Below, one piece after another: positions 22,319-35,137 of a stretch of 64,000 nucleotides of DNA. The DNA is taken from assembly GCA_029255685.2 (NCBI GenBank), contig CM055312.2:85353010-85417009 (forward strand), in the 5' to 3' direction. Made by a program: the position numbers and the translations under genes. The DNA comes from Silene conica. Lineage: Eukaryota; Streptophyta; Magnoliopsida; Caryophyllales; Caryophyllaceae. The notes below the pieces were generated by a model that was not told the origin of the DNA, searched no databases, and worked only from the letters and a program-made list of their open reading frames with translations. Each line of letters starts with the position of its first letter. The first letter of the stretch is position 1.

Positions 22319-24350
22319 TCTAAAACTCGAGGATGTCAGAATGTTCCTGAGAATCTTGTTTAGAGGTCTTAGACTCGTTTCCTAAAAGTTTCCCGAAGAG
22401 TTCTCATCCTTCTTGACTCGATCTCTGTTGTTTCCGCCTCCTTGATCCTTCGCTGTTTGTTTCTGTTACTTTAGAAGCTGGTAATGGTGATGTTTTATGC
22501 TAAGTGAAATCCGATTTGTTGTCTATGTGCTCCCCGTAACTGTTTTGACTTGTTTTCCTTTTCGATGGTTATAAACTTTCGTTACTTTTGCAAACTCTAC
22601 TCATTTTCAGAAATTGAAAATAAAAGTTTATTTTTGGAAGGTTTCGTTTAAAGAAAATGGATAATTTTACAACTTTGATGGATTTCAGCGTTGATTTGCC
22701 ATTTGAACTCGTTATTAGAGACTTCTGATAACCTGTACTATGCTCATCGACACCGGATCGATCTAAATCTTGGATTTTAATCGATTTTACCTTGGACTCG
22801 CCTTTGAGTTGGAACGCCAGGTTCTTGATTGTACAACGAGAACCCCAACGTCCATTGACGAAGACTTATGCCTTGGAAATTGTTTTCGAGATCTTAGAAA
22901 GAAACCTGAGTTTTTATATATAGAAGTTTCAGTGAACGTTTTGGTTGTTAGTGTTGTCTTTGTATTACGGCCAACCAGCTACACAATGCAGTCAGGTGAG
23001 AACTCGAGTAATATAGTAGCGCACAGCAAGTTCACACAAATCACATAATGTCATCTCAAAGATGTACAATAGCTCAAACTCGAATGGCAAAATTACATAT
23101 ATATATTTCATTACTAATCATCCATTCAACACTTAGCCAACTTCAGAAACTAATTTGAGGCTAGAGCCGGTTGCCCGGCCGGGGGGGGGGGGGGTCTTTC
23201 TCCTCAAATCCATTTTCGAACCCAACGTAAGTGTCCCCCAAAATTCTGGGACTCCAAAAAGCATACGAATCATACGGAAAAAGAATCAACGCAATCCGTC
23301 ATGTGAATCAAAAGTTACGAACAAATTACTATGGTTAGGAGCTTTGACCGAGCCGATCTCGAGTTGCTCGCGAGTTGTCTCGTCTCATTAACAGCCCTAC
23401 TATTGTTAAAGTTTTTAGGGTAATTAGATTCAATATTAGGTCAATATGAATATTATTAACAGTTGTTTTGTTTATGTTTAGGAAGAAGGGAGAGTTGTTT
23501 TCAGAGGCGGACCTCTGTTGTCCCGCGCCGGGGCCAGCCCCCCTTCTTCCTAAAACTCGAGGATGTCAGAATGTTCTAAAACTCGAGGATGTCAGAATGT
23601 TCCTGAGAATCGAGTTTAGAGGTTTCATGACTCGTTTCCTAATAGTTTCCCGAAGAGTTCTCATCCTTCTTGACTCGATCTCTGTTGTTTCCGCCTCCTT
23701 GATCCTTCGCTGTTTGTTTCTGTTAGTTTAGAAGCTGGTAATGGTGATGTTTTATACTAAGTGAAATCCGAGTTGTTGTCTATGTGCTCCCCGTAACTGT
23801 TTTGACTTGTTTTCCTTTTCGATGGTTATAAACTTTCGTTACTTTTGCAAACTCTACTCATTTTGAGAAATTGAAAATAAAAGTTTATTTTTGGAAGGTT
23901 TGGTTTAAAGAAAATGGATAATTTTACAACTTTGATGGATTTCAGCGTTGATTTGCCATTTGAACTCGTTATTAGAGACTTCTGGTAACCTGTACTATGC
24001 TCATCGACACCGGATCGATCTAAATCTTGGATTTTAATCGATTTTACCTTGGACTCGCCTTTGAGTTGGAACGCCAGGTTCTTGATTGTACAACGAGAAC
24101 CCCAACGTCCATTGACGAAGACTTGTGCCTTGGAAATTGTTTTCGAGATCTTAGAAAGAAACCTAAGTTTTTATATATAGACGTTTCAGTGAACGTTTTG
24201 GTTGTTAGTGTTGTCTTTGTATTACGGCCAACCAGCTACACAATGCAGTCAGGTGAGAACTCGAGTAATATAGTAGCGCACAACAAGTTCACACAAATCA
24301 CATAATGTCATCTCAAAGATGTACAATAGCTCAAACTCGAATGGCAACAT

Positions 24351-24419
<69 letters not shown>

Positions 24420-24826
24420 CATTACTAATCATCCATTCAACACTTAGCCAACTTCAGAAACTAATTTGAGGCTAGAGCCAGTTTCCCTTCCGGTTGCCCG
24501 GCCGGGGGGGGGGGGGGGGTCTTTCTCCTCAAATCCATTTCCGAACCCAACGTAAGTGTCGCCCAAAATTCTGGGACTCCAATAAGCATACGAATCATAC
24601 GAAAAAAGAATCAACGCAATCCGTCATGTGAACCAAAAGTTACGAACAAATTACTATGGTTAGGAGCTTTGACCGAGCCGATCTCGAGTTGCTCGCGAGC
24701 TGTCTCGTCTCATTAACAACCCTACTATTGTTAAAGTTTTTAGGGTAATTATATTCAATATTAGGTCAATATGAATATTATTAACAGTTGTTTTGTTTAT
24801 GTTTAGGAAGAAGGGATAGTTGTTTT
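22319..24826. repeat. Tandem duplication of about 1.25-1.3 kb
   Basis: Copy 1 (about 22319-23550) and copy 2 (about 23576-24826) match throughout at an offset of 1257 bp in the first part. They differ mainly by a TA microsatellite that is short in copy 1 (near 23098) and 64 bp long in copy 2 (24354-24417). A 26-bp scrap is repeated at the junction (23551 and 23577). Copy 1 ends with about 40 bp of the left end of a hAT element; copy 2 adjoins the full hAT element. Confidence 0.8.
24354..24417. repeat. AT microsatellite
   Basis: This is an uninterrupted TA run of about 64 bp. The matching site in the first copy of the tandem duplication has only a few units. Confidence 0.9.
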
Positions 24827-26091
24827 CAGAGGCGGACCTTTGTTGTCCCGCGCCGGGGCAATCCCCCCCCCCCCCCCCCCTCGAGTTTTGGGCTGATCTT
24901 AAGTGAAATATCAAATCTTTTCATAAATTACTCAATAAATGAAGAGTTGGGCCGATAAATGAAGATTTGGGTCTCCCTGTCTATACATTCAAACCGTAGC
25001 AATTATCAAAGTGAATAGAACTAATTTATGTGACCTAGAACTCAACATGACTGGCCCAAAAATTAATTTAGTTTTCCTAGATTGTATTATTTGTGCCGCC
25101 GTAAATTAAATACCACTACAAAAAAATACCAGCTTTGCGACGGTTTTTTTGCGACGGACAGAAAATCCGTCGCAAAAATAGATTTGGGACGGAATTTGGG
25201 ACGAAATTTTTTTTGCGACGGACCCAAAATTCCCAAACCCCCGAAGTGAAAGTCAAATGGCGGGCAAGTTTGCGACGGAAAATCCGTCGCAAATATTGAC
25301 TTTTGCGACGGAATTTCCGTCGCAAACAATTGACCAGACTTGACCAAAAGTTGGTCCAGGGTCAAAGTTTGACCAGATTTGCGACGGAATTCCGTCGCAA
25401 CAGTCAAAGTTTATAAGTATTTTATTTTTCTGAAGTTGTCATAATTATAAAAACGTTACACTCAACCTAACCTCTTTTACAATTTTCATGGTAGATAAAC
25501 TGTATTGATTGTAATTTCAATGGAATAATGAATAATGACTATAAGAATACTTTTATAATAAAATACTTCTTCATCAATGTGAATTTTAATTTATACCATT
25601 TTTGTTGTTTTGATTATTTTGATGGAATATAAAATTTGATATTATGCTATTTATTTGGTTTAATGTTTTCTTTTTTTTCTATTGGTATTATATACTTGTA
25701 GTTTATAGATAATTTCTAATTTTATTTTCGTATTTTTAAGTCTCGTCCTATATATATTTTTATCAATTAAAAATATCAAATTTGATCTAAATTTAATTAT
25801 ATGCAATCATTTGTGCAAATAGCTTACTACTCTATACGTATTGGTACAAAGTAAAAAAATCTTTTAATTTTAAGCCAATTATTGACGATATAGGCCCTGG
25901 TTTTAGAGTGAAAGCGTCTGAACTGAATATAATGGAGTTAAATTGTTCAATATTTAGAACTGTTGGCTGAATTGTATGTAAAAAAATTCAACTTAATAAG
26001 CTACCTAGTTGTTTGAGTTAAAAACATAAAAAACAATGCGACTATACTTCGTCCCGCCCCCTCTAATAAAACCTCTCAAGATCCGCCACTG
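24827..26091. mobile_element. Non-autonomous hAT DNA transposon with 8-bp target duplication
   Basis: Terminal inverted repeats are CAGAGGCGGACC on the left and CAGTGGCGGATC (read from the minus strand) on the right. The 8-bp target duplication GTTGTTTT is perfect at 24819-24826 and 26092-26099. The interior (1265 bp in total) is AT-rich and has no transposase. It has an 18-base C run near its left end (24863-24880), and a fragment with CACTA-like ends is embedded at 25114-25410. Confidence 0.85.
25114..25410 (+). mobile_element. CACTA-like end fragment with TTTGCGACGGA repeats
   Basis: It begins CACTACAAAAAAATACC and carries about ten copies of TTTGCGACGGA or its complement TCCGTCGCAAA, a classic CACTA subterminal pattern. 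No matching right end occurs nearby. Confidence 0.6.
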
Positions 26092-26439
26092 GTTGTTTTG
26101 TTTATATTTAGGAAAAATGTAGGGTTTGGGAAATTTATGAAAAAAAATGTATGTGAAAAACTAAAGTACGTATGTGAAAAAGTAATTCCGTAATATATTT
26201 ATAGATGATAATCAGTTTTTTTTTTATTTGCCAGTGGTAAATAAAGGTATTACAGTTGAGCGGCATATGACGCCACATCATGTGCTACTTGTTAAATCTG
26301 CGAGGAATAAAAGACAAGCTAGTACAATGAAACAAAGTTGATAAAACTAAGCAATCATCTAAAATACCCTTAATGAGGTGGTCCGATGTTTCAAACCCCG
26401 CCAACTGCAAAAAAAGCATGTAAACAGTCAGTAACAATA

Positions 26440-29400
26440 TGCAGGTGAGGGACACCCCAATTCTTAGCCCATTTCAGCACAGGTTACATCCCCAGAGTTT
26501 CAGCTTGGAGGGCAGATTTCGCCATACAGGTTTCACGAAAACGCCCCATTTCGGCCCCATCATGGTCATAGGCCACGAAGCCAATAGCCACTTCAAGGCT
26601 ATTCCTCCACCCCGCATCCACCATAACTCTCACCACATTCCAAGAATCCTCCCTACCAATGAGGATTGAGGAAAATCTTATTCCCTTCTGACAATTGCTT
26701 GACATCAGAGTTAAAGGACTCCCTTACCTTATATCATCCAGAAGTAGTGGCCAGAGGTTTTGCATTCGTCTTTTGGAAGTCAGCTACATCATTTGCCGCT
26801 ATCTGGAAGAGATTTGTAGTTTGTATGCAATTGCCCCTAAAGACAACATTATTCCTATTCCGCCAAATACTCCATAGGACAGAGACAAAAGTACAGACTC
26901 TCCATTTACCCTCATCCATTTTTCCAAGAAAACCAATCCAGTCCATAATCCACTGTAGTATACTTATGTGGTGTGCATACCCCGTTCTTATCCCCAACAC
27001 AAATCCTATCCAAAATCGTGAGACAAAATCACAGTCACGAAAGATGTGAGCCAAAGTTTCAATCTCACCCTCCGACTTACGACAGAACGCGCATCGAACA
27101 GAGCCCTGAAACTTCCTGGCCGCCAGTTCCGCGCCACATGGTAGAGTGTTAGCACATATTCTCCAAAGGAAGACTTTCCACTTTGTCGGAATTGGGAGGT
27201 GCCACAACTTCCTACCACAGAAGACCTCAATACTCTTGCTTATCCTTGATTTGTCTTTGGGACTACCGTTCCTGTCAAAGTAGGCACTCGAAATAATACC
27301 ATATCCACTCTTAACCGAATACACACCATCTCTAGTTTAAGGCCAGAAAACCTCATCATAAGTACGAGAGAACGGAATGGGCATGGCAAGGATCTTTTTC
27401 GCCCAAACAGTCCTCGAATAAATGTTTAACCATCATCTCATTCCACTTACCACAGTCATCCAAGAGATCAGAAGCCGTAAGTTTGTACAAGTGGGCCCAA
27501 TGATGTTCCAACCAACACTCCTTTGGGCTCGGGGGCTCCCCGTCGACCCAATTAGTCGTCCAAATGTTTAGGCTAGAAGCCCTCCTTGGTTTCCATCCCA
27601 GCTTTGACCGTATCCACTGAAATCCAAGGAAAACGCTCCTTAAACCCCAAGACGAATTATCCTTAATTTTAAAAGTTGTAACACCCCTTCCCTCCTCTAA
27701 TCCAGAGATTAAATTCCTGAAAGTCGTGTAAAATAAAGAGTCCTCCCCAGACAGAATTCTCCACCCATGCTTTGCCAAGAGAGCTTTATTCATACATCCT
27801 ATATCCCTAATACCAAGCCCACTTTTTTCTTGGGCAAACACAAGAACTTATTGTTGCAACACGCAATCTTTTTACCTAATCTACTTCCCGACCACCAAAA
27901 ATGTGACAACATGGAATTTATTTTCCGTGCCACACTTACCGGTATTTTGAACACCGATACAAAGTAAATTGAGAGATTTGATAGAAGGGAAGAGATTAAG
28001 GTTAACCAACCTGCCGCAGACAAAAAGAGAGCATTCCAGGATGAAATCCTTTTTGTAACAGAATCCACAAGTCCCCAGAATACGTCTTTCTTCGAGTGAT
28101 GGAACTCCGTAGGAATACTCAGATATTTACCCAAACCCTTATTATGCCTGACATGTAGGGCTCTGAGAGTGTCTTGAACACTTTGGAGGGTAGAGTTAGG
28201 ACTAAACAACACACCTGACTTTGAGTGGTTCAACCGCTGGCCAGACAAATCACAGAAAGTATTCAAGATATCCATAAGATTTCTAGCCGCCCCTCTCCTA
28301 TTCTCAAAGAAGAAGACCGAGTCATCAACAAAAAACAGGTTGGAAATACGCTGCACCCCGCGGGACACCCGGATTCCCCGAATAAGATCACACTCCTGTG
28401 CCAAATTGATCTGCGAAGCAAGGGTTTCCATACATAGGATAAAGAGAAAGGGGGAGAACGGGTCCCCTTGTCTAAGTCAGCAATTTGGTTTGAAATTTCT
28501 CAGGGATTTTCCATTCAGAAGAACTTCATAGCTAACTGTCGAACCACAGTTCATAATTAACGCAATAAGACGATCTGGAAAGCCAAACCTCTTAAGGACA
28601 GCTTGAAGAAAATACCATCGAATCCTATCATAGGCCTTGCTCATATCAGCCTTAAAAATACATTTCCCAACCTTCCCAGTCCGGGCACTATTCACTTTGA
28701 AAATCAGCTCAAGGGCAAGGAGGATATTATCACTGATTTGTCGCCCCGAAACAAAGGCCCCTTGATAGTCACCCACCAGACGCCCCATCACCTTCACCAT
28801 TCTGTTCACAATACATTTCGAGACAATTCTCATTGTCACATTACATAGGCTAATTGGCCTGAAATCTGAGACTTGCTCTGGATGATCATTCTTCGGAATC
28901 AAGGCAATGAAGGTTCTGTTCATCTCCCGTAAGACTCTTCCGGAGTTAAGAATTGAAAGAATCTCGCGGCAGACATCATCCTTAACTAAGCCTCAACATC
29001 TCTGGAAGAAAACTCAAGGGATCCCATCAGGTCCGGGAGACTTAAGTGGCTCAATTTGAAGCACATCCTTTCTAACTTCCTTCCTTCCTTGTGAAAATCC
29101 TATCGAGCATATCAACATCATCAGCTAAGATCCGAGAGTTTATGGCCCCTAGGAACCCAGAAAAACATTCCTCATCCCGCTCATCAGACACAGCAGACTC
29201 AGCCCGAAAGACAATTTTGAAAGCCTCTTAAAATTCAAAACCCACAGCCTCCTCACCCCGTACCCATGATTCATCAGTCTTTTTGATACTATGCACAAAG
29301 GTTTTCCCCGACCTACCTTTGTCCCAGTTGAAGAAAAACTTTGTACAAGCATCGCCTTCTTTGGCCCACTTAACCTTTGCCCGCTGCCTCCAAAAAGAGG

Positions 29401-30427
29401 TTGCCGCCTCAACAAAGTTTTGAAGTTCCTTATGAGTGGAGGAATATTTGTCCTCCTATTTTCCTTCAAAATCATCTTCCAATCCCTTCAAAAGGCGCTC
29501 ATTAAAGTCTTCCCACTTCCTCTTCCAGTCTCTAGACTTTAAGAGAGCCCAAGACTTGATGTTATCTCTTGTGACAGACAGTTTTCGGACCAGGCAGAAA
29601 CTTGGGGAACCCACGAAGGTAGTCCCCCAAGCCTTCCGAATATCCATCAAGCATTCCTCGTCGTCAAGAGCCCAAGCATCGACCTTATACGGCTTACCCT
29701 TACCGCTAGATTTTGTAAGATGAAGGTTGAATTCAATGGGGGCATGATCCGAGAGTTGAATCGGGAAATGTTGCACTCCTGAGTTTGGAAAATGAAGAAA
29801 CCAATCTTTTGAACCCAATGCTTTATCGAGTCTCTCATAGACCCTTCTACAACCGCTTTTATTATTGCACCATGTAAACCTCGGCCCCTTAAAAGGAATA
29901 TCAGTCAGCTCGTGCCGTATTTCCCATTTTGCAAATTGATTTGCTCCTTCAATATTACCAAGGTTGTAACTTTTCTTGTCGCTTCGTGACTCTACTTGAT
30001 TGAAATCCCCTAAAATGAGAAAATGGTGATTCCATAACTCTATCCACTCCCCTAGTGAGTTAAGAACATCCAACCGATTTTCCACTTTCGGGGCTCCATA
30101 AAAAAGAACAAGATATCACGAAACCGCTCCACTAGATTCAACGACCATCACAACAAAATGGTTACAATCCAAAACGACTCTCATGCGAGCCTCTTTCTTC
30201 CATCCTACCCAAAGACCCCCCGACCTTCCAAGTGCATCCACGTTATGGAAACTACTGAACCCAAAAGTTATAAAAACATGAAATAAAGGCAAGCTACTTT
30301 GACTATTACACTTAGTCTCACTAACAAAAAGAAAATCATACTGTTTACTACTGACCATCGCTCTAATTTTCTGAATTGTAGGGGAGAGTGAGTTGTTAAG
30401 CCCCCTAAAATTCCAAGCAAGGCCCAA
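26440..30427 (-). pseudogene. LINE ORF2: endonuclease, reverse transcriptase, zf-RVT, RNase H
   Basis: In order on the minus strand: an APE-type endonuclease (start MGLAWNFRGLNN at 30427, then FVSETK, GDFN and SDHAPI motifs to about 29700); reverse transcriptase (DFRPISLCN, KADMSKAYDR, and FVDD in place of the usual FADD, about 28923-27800); a zf-RVT domain (WHLPIPTKWKVFLWRICANTLP, with the CX2C FCRK region) at 27324-26734; and an RNase H-like tail (VDAGWRN, SALQAETLGM) at about 26705-26440. The frame changes between 30116 and 30085, near 29470, between 28923 and 29149, near 28480, near 27830 and near 27340, with stops. It cannot make a whole protein. Confidence 0.85.
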
Positions 30428-32261
30428 CCCCCGTAAAACCCTTCAAGTCAGCATTATCCATCTTTTGAACATCGCTATCATTGATTGATGACGAGGTAGA
30501 GGAGAGGCTGTAAGCCTCCATGTCCATATCGTCCACATATATTCTGAAGCCACATCTTCCACTTACAGTCACCATCTGGTGAATACCTGTGCATTGCTTC
30601 TTTGCCAGAGAGATTAGAAAAACCTTGGCTTTGTCTTTTGAAATCAGGAACTCCTCAGGAACTGCTGCCATCCCCTCTTGAGTTGCACATGCACTTCCTC
30701 TTTCGTGCACTTCTAATGGCCTCTCCAAACCTGTCTTCAGCATCAGAGTCCCCATGTGCCTTTGTCAGACCCATCCATCCTTCTGAGAACCCATTCTGAT
30801 CAATTCGAGCATGAATTGATGGCTTAGTCACTGCTTCCATGAAAAACAGCCCTGGTGCATCATTTCCTGGAGACTTATGCCTCTGTACCTTTTATTGCTG
30901 CTGTGAGCCATGTCCAGCAAAGCAAACTCATTATTTTGCTTATAGGATGACATATTTCCTTCCACTTCCTTCCAGCCCCATCTCCACCCTCCTTCAGATC
31001 ATCTGACATCACCATGATTCCTTTTCCTTTAGAGTTGCACGTTGTGACCCCACCTGTGCCCTTAGGTTCCAGATTCAGTTTCCTTCTTACTAGAAGGACC
31101 TCTCTATGCCCTTCCATAGTATTTTGGTTCCCCATGGCAAGCTGCAGCTCAACATTAACTCCGCTCATGTCACTACTTATCAGATTGATTGCATCCTCAA
31201 AGCACGGATCCAAGGAATTAACAGACACTTCCCCAGCCAAAATATCCAACCACTGCTGCATTGGAATGCTCTCATCATCAGATGTTTCCTTATCAGAGGA
31301 CGAAGACATGGTTGAGGAGACTTCAATCACCCCATTTAGAAAGTCCCCATCCTCATGTCCCTGTTCAGCTTCTCTACTTCCCCCATTAGTCACCACATGG
31401 CCATTCAGACTATCCTCTACAACTTGGTAAGTAGACCCATCATTTCTATGATAGGTAGCTGACATCCTAAGAGGGGAGGGGGGTTTAAAGTTTGATTAAA
31501 GCCCATTACCTCATCATCCACACGTGCCCAATCTTCGTTGTGTTCACTTCTGCTCAGGATTGCATCCTGAAGCCTCTCATCATTGTCCACCCTAACTGTT
31601 ACCTGTGGGATACTTTCCATGAAGCCCTGAGGTTCAAAGCAAACCCACCACCAGCACTCTGCAAATGAATATTAGCTATTTCATCCCCATTATTCAACTC
31701 CATTGGCTCCATCTCATCATCCGCACTATAGAAACATTCCTCCATTGGATCGTTTTCCTCCAGCCACCCCCTTGACAACCCTACACTCTCCTAGTGTCCT
31801 CTGTCTCTATATCATCATCATTTACATTCACTGGATCAGGTCCATCCCTTGCTTCCTCTGCACCCCTCCTATTACTAGGGCCTTCCCCAGCCCCATGGTT
31901 TCTGTCATGCAAGACTCCCCCTTTGGAAAATAATAGTCCCTGCGCAGGGCTGGTCAGTGACAATGAACCTCATCCCTGGGATCACTCGTCCCCCCGGAGT
32001 AAGTCCAATGCCAAAGTCTACATAGCTCTCCTTATCCTCATCATTGTTATCCTCCCTACGTCTGGTTCTCATACCCCCCCCCCCCCCCCCCAATCTGACC
32101 TTTGTAGACACATGTTTAGTAGTAGAAGGGGTAGCACGAAGGTCCAAATTAAACATAGTGTGCGTACTATGTGCTTGAAACACAGCAAAACCCTTCCCAA
32201 TTGATTTGTCTAACATATTATTAATGCTTGACACTATGGCCATCAGACTTTCACGGCATTG

Positions 32262-34972
32262 TGTAACATCCCGTATTTTTATTAAAGTAATTTTAGTAAT
32301 TTAAAAGGAGTTTTCGGAATTTAATAATATTTTAATTATAATTCGTAATTTTTATTTTAAGAAATGTTGTTAAGTTCGTCTTAAGTTTAATTAATCTAAA
32401 GATATCGTGTTTCTAGGCTTTCCCGTTTACATTTAATTCCCGAACCGCTTAAGTAAAACCCGTCTCAAGCTTAACTTAAAGCTAATTGTGAAAGGAACCT
32501 TCCTCCTCATTTCTTAACATTCATAAACCCCTTCCTCAAGAAACAAAATATCAGACTTTCCATTTCTCATATTTCTCACATCTCCATCTTCACAAAATTC
32601 AACCTTGTGAATTCGTTACAACTCCAATTGACGCAAGGTTTTCACCTACGCTTTCCTCTCTTCATTTCCGTTCTTTCTATTTCTTTCAATTTCTGTTTCG
32701 TCAAAGTTGATTTTGAGGCTGTTTTGAGGTTTACTCGAAATTACCCTCAAATAACCCGTTTTTGTTGTTTGTAGGTGTCGACTTGGACGACCCGGACAAG
32801 GACTCGTACATTGTTCAAGACTAAGAAGTGAAGAATCGCTCTTTAAGGTGACGATAATGAGAAACTCTGCCTTTTGTCTAATATTAGCTTTTTACATGAT
32901 TTTAGTATGTTTAGTTACTAGAAACATGTTTAGGTTATGTGGATTGTGGTTGTGATGCTGTAAATTAGTTAGTATCATGCTAGGGTTTGATGATTATATG
33001 TTTCTCACATGATTTAATGATTATTGATAATGGGTAATGTGTTTGGGTGAAAAAGATGAATGTTTGTATAATGTTTATGAATGTGTTTGCTAATCCATGA
33101 AAATGATTAAAGGATGAAGTAGGAGTACTTGTATATGATTTTTATTGTGATTTTATAAGTGTATGCAAAGTATAGAAGTAAACCTTGAAGTTTGATTGAA
33201 GTTTAAGAACGGCGAAATGCGCGATTTTGGTACAGCGGGTTCCCAGCCGGTCTGAGGCCGGCGGCCGGTGGACCGGATGAGAGCCCATTTGGTGTTTGTT
33301 ATTTATATCGTTGTTTTGCGTAAATTGGGAAGAAAGGGTCCCCAGCCGGTGGACCGGCGGCCGACCGGCCGGCTAGGAGACCTTATTGTTGTTTTTGGGT
33401 TGGTTTCGTAAGAGTTAGGAAAAGGGTTCCCAGCCGGTGGACCGGCAGCCGGCTGACCGGCTGGGAGTACCTCATTGTTGTTTTTCTTTGTTTGGCGCAT
33501 GAGAGATTAGGTCTCTCAGCCGGCCAACCGGCAGCCTGTGGCTGACCGGCTGAGAGCCCCTGATCGAATTGTTTTGTTCATAACTTATGTTTCGCATGTC
33601 GGATTTGTTTGATTCTTTTTCCGTATGTTTCGTATGCTTGTTTGAAGTCCCAAGAAATTGGGCGGCGCTTATGTCGGGTTCGGTAATGGATTTGAGGATG
33701 AAAGACCCCCCGGCCGGGCAACCGGAAGGGAGACCGGCTCTCGCCTCAAATTAGTTCCCGAAGTCGGCTAAGTGTTTCATGGATGTTTAGAGATGAAATA
33801 TATATACGAAATGATTGTCATTCGAGTTTGAGTTGCTGTACATCTTAGAGATGACATTTGTAATTTGTGTAACCTGCTGTGCGCTGCTATAGTACTCGAG
33901 TTCTCACCTGATTGCATTGTGTAGCTGGTTGGCCGTAGTGACTTGGTTCTCACGGTCAGGTCTTAGATTGTCTGCCCGCCTTCGGGCATATCTCGTTCCT
34001 AGCTAGTTCGGGTCTTGGGGGTGCCTTGTGCACTTGTCGAATCGGGGATCGTGATCCGTTTGCGCTCCGAGAGTCTGGCCAGGTTTAGACTAGGACAGTC
34101 TTTTGATGTCGTCCTACCAGGGGGTTGTATAGTCTGAGATTGGGGATGTCGTGGTATATAGACGAGTCTTTTGTCGGCCTGCTCATAGTAGTAAGAGTCG
34201 AGTCACTTGGATGATCTATCTCTGGTTTGTAGAGTCACTTGGTTGGCCTATAGTTGTTAGAGTCGAGTCACTAGGTGGCCTATCTCTTGTTGATATAATT
34301 GGATGTTGAGCATGCTTCAGTTTGTGTATAGGAATGTTTTATACTTGGTTATCTTAGTATTGTTCGTCCAAGGCATTGGACGACTCTTAGTCTAGTTTCG
34401 TAAATGGTTTGGATTGAAAGACCCCCCGGCCGGGCAACCGCAAGGGAAACCGGCTCTCCTTCCAAATAGTTTCCGAAGTTGGTTGAGAGCCTTTGCATAG
34501 TATTGCATGATTTTAGGAAAGATGAGATATTGTTGTATATGCTTCACATGTTATAAATGTCGGAGTATATTAGATGTTTTACGTGTTACATGTTATTGAC
34601 AATAGGTGGCTAGGAGCACTCTAGTCACTCCCCACTGACTGTGGCGCACATGTTGTATGTGTGTAGGTACATGAGGGCTGATGCAGGGGGTTACGTAGAG
34701 GCTAGCGAGCGATGATCCTTCATCGTTGACTTTTACCTTTCGTTAGCTAGACCTTAGACTTACGTTTCAGTATTTTGTGCCTGTAGGGATATGTTATCCC
34801 GGGCTGTTTTGTATCGCACTTATATACTTAATTATGTTTCTTTTTCTTCCGCATGTTTTATATTGTTAAGACACCTCGCATGTTTTCTTATCATGTCAAA
34901 AGTTTTAAAATTCCGCTACATTTTTGGCATGTTTTGTATGTTTACTTTTACGCTTTCGCGAGGGGTTTTACA
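32262..34972 (+). repeat. 5' LTR of the Tekay-like element
   Basis: It starts TGTAACATCCCG and ends GGGGTTTTACA. It contains four AGCCGG...CCGGCT inverted repeats spaced 85-100 bp apart (33241-33557), two copies of an ACCCCCCGGCCGGGCAACCG block (33705 and 34421), and a series of small hairpins at 33970-34280. Confidence 0.9.
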
Positions 34973-34973
34973 G

Positions 34974-34985
34974 TTGGTGTCAGAA
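34974..34985 (+). other. Primer-binding site, tRNA-Met type
   Basis: TTGGTGTCAGAA follows the LTR end by one base. It resembles the TTGGTATCAGAG that complements plant initiator tRNA-Met, which is exact at 21326-21337. Confidence 0.7.
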
Positions 34986-35137
34986 CGTTATCGCTCCCGA
35001 CGCACTCATGTAATCCCCAAACTTAACTTGACCAAAAACTTGAATAATGAATGAGAGATTTGGGTAGACTTAAGGACAAGTGGTAGACTGTTTGTGATTG
35101 TTAATTGTTAGGTTAACACTGTTTTCTCTTTTGAAGG

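Larger units (their letters stand above)
20974..24826. mobile_element. Rearranged mosaic of Tekay-like LTR and interior fragments
   Basis: The block starts with the last 351 bp of a plus-strand LTR (20974-21324), followed by a primer-binding site (TTGGTATCAGAG, 21326-21337) and non-coding leader. Interior-type sequence lies at 22320-22960 and matches 36240-36760 in the better-preserved element. From about 22963 the sequence switches to LTR sequence in the opposite orientation. The pattern is broken and rearranged, with no intact genes. The second half is tandemly duplicated. Confidence 0.7.

Noticed and set aside
22770-24305. Two 92-residue frames as a small gene family
   Set aside because: They are copies within the tandem duplication of Tekay-like interior and LTR sequence; no family match.
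31014-31430. 138-residue plus-strand frame as a gene
   Set aside because: It is antisense to LINE ORF1 and has no domain; the minus strand explains the sequence.
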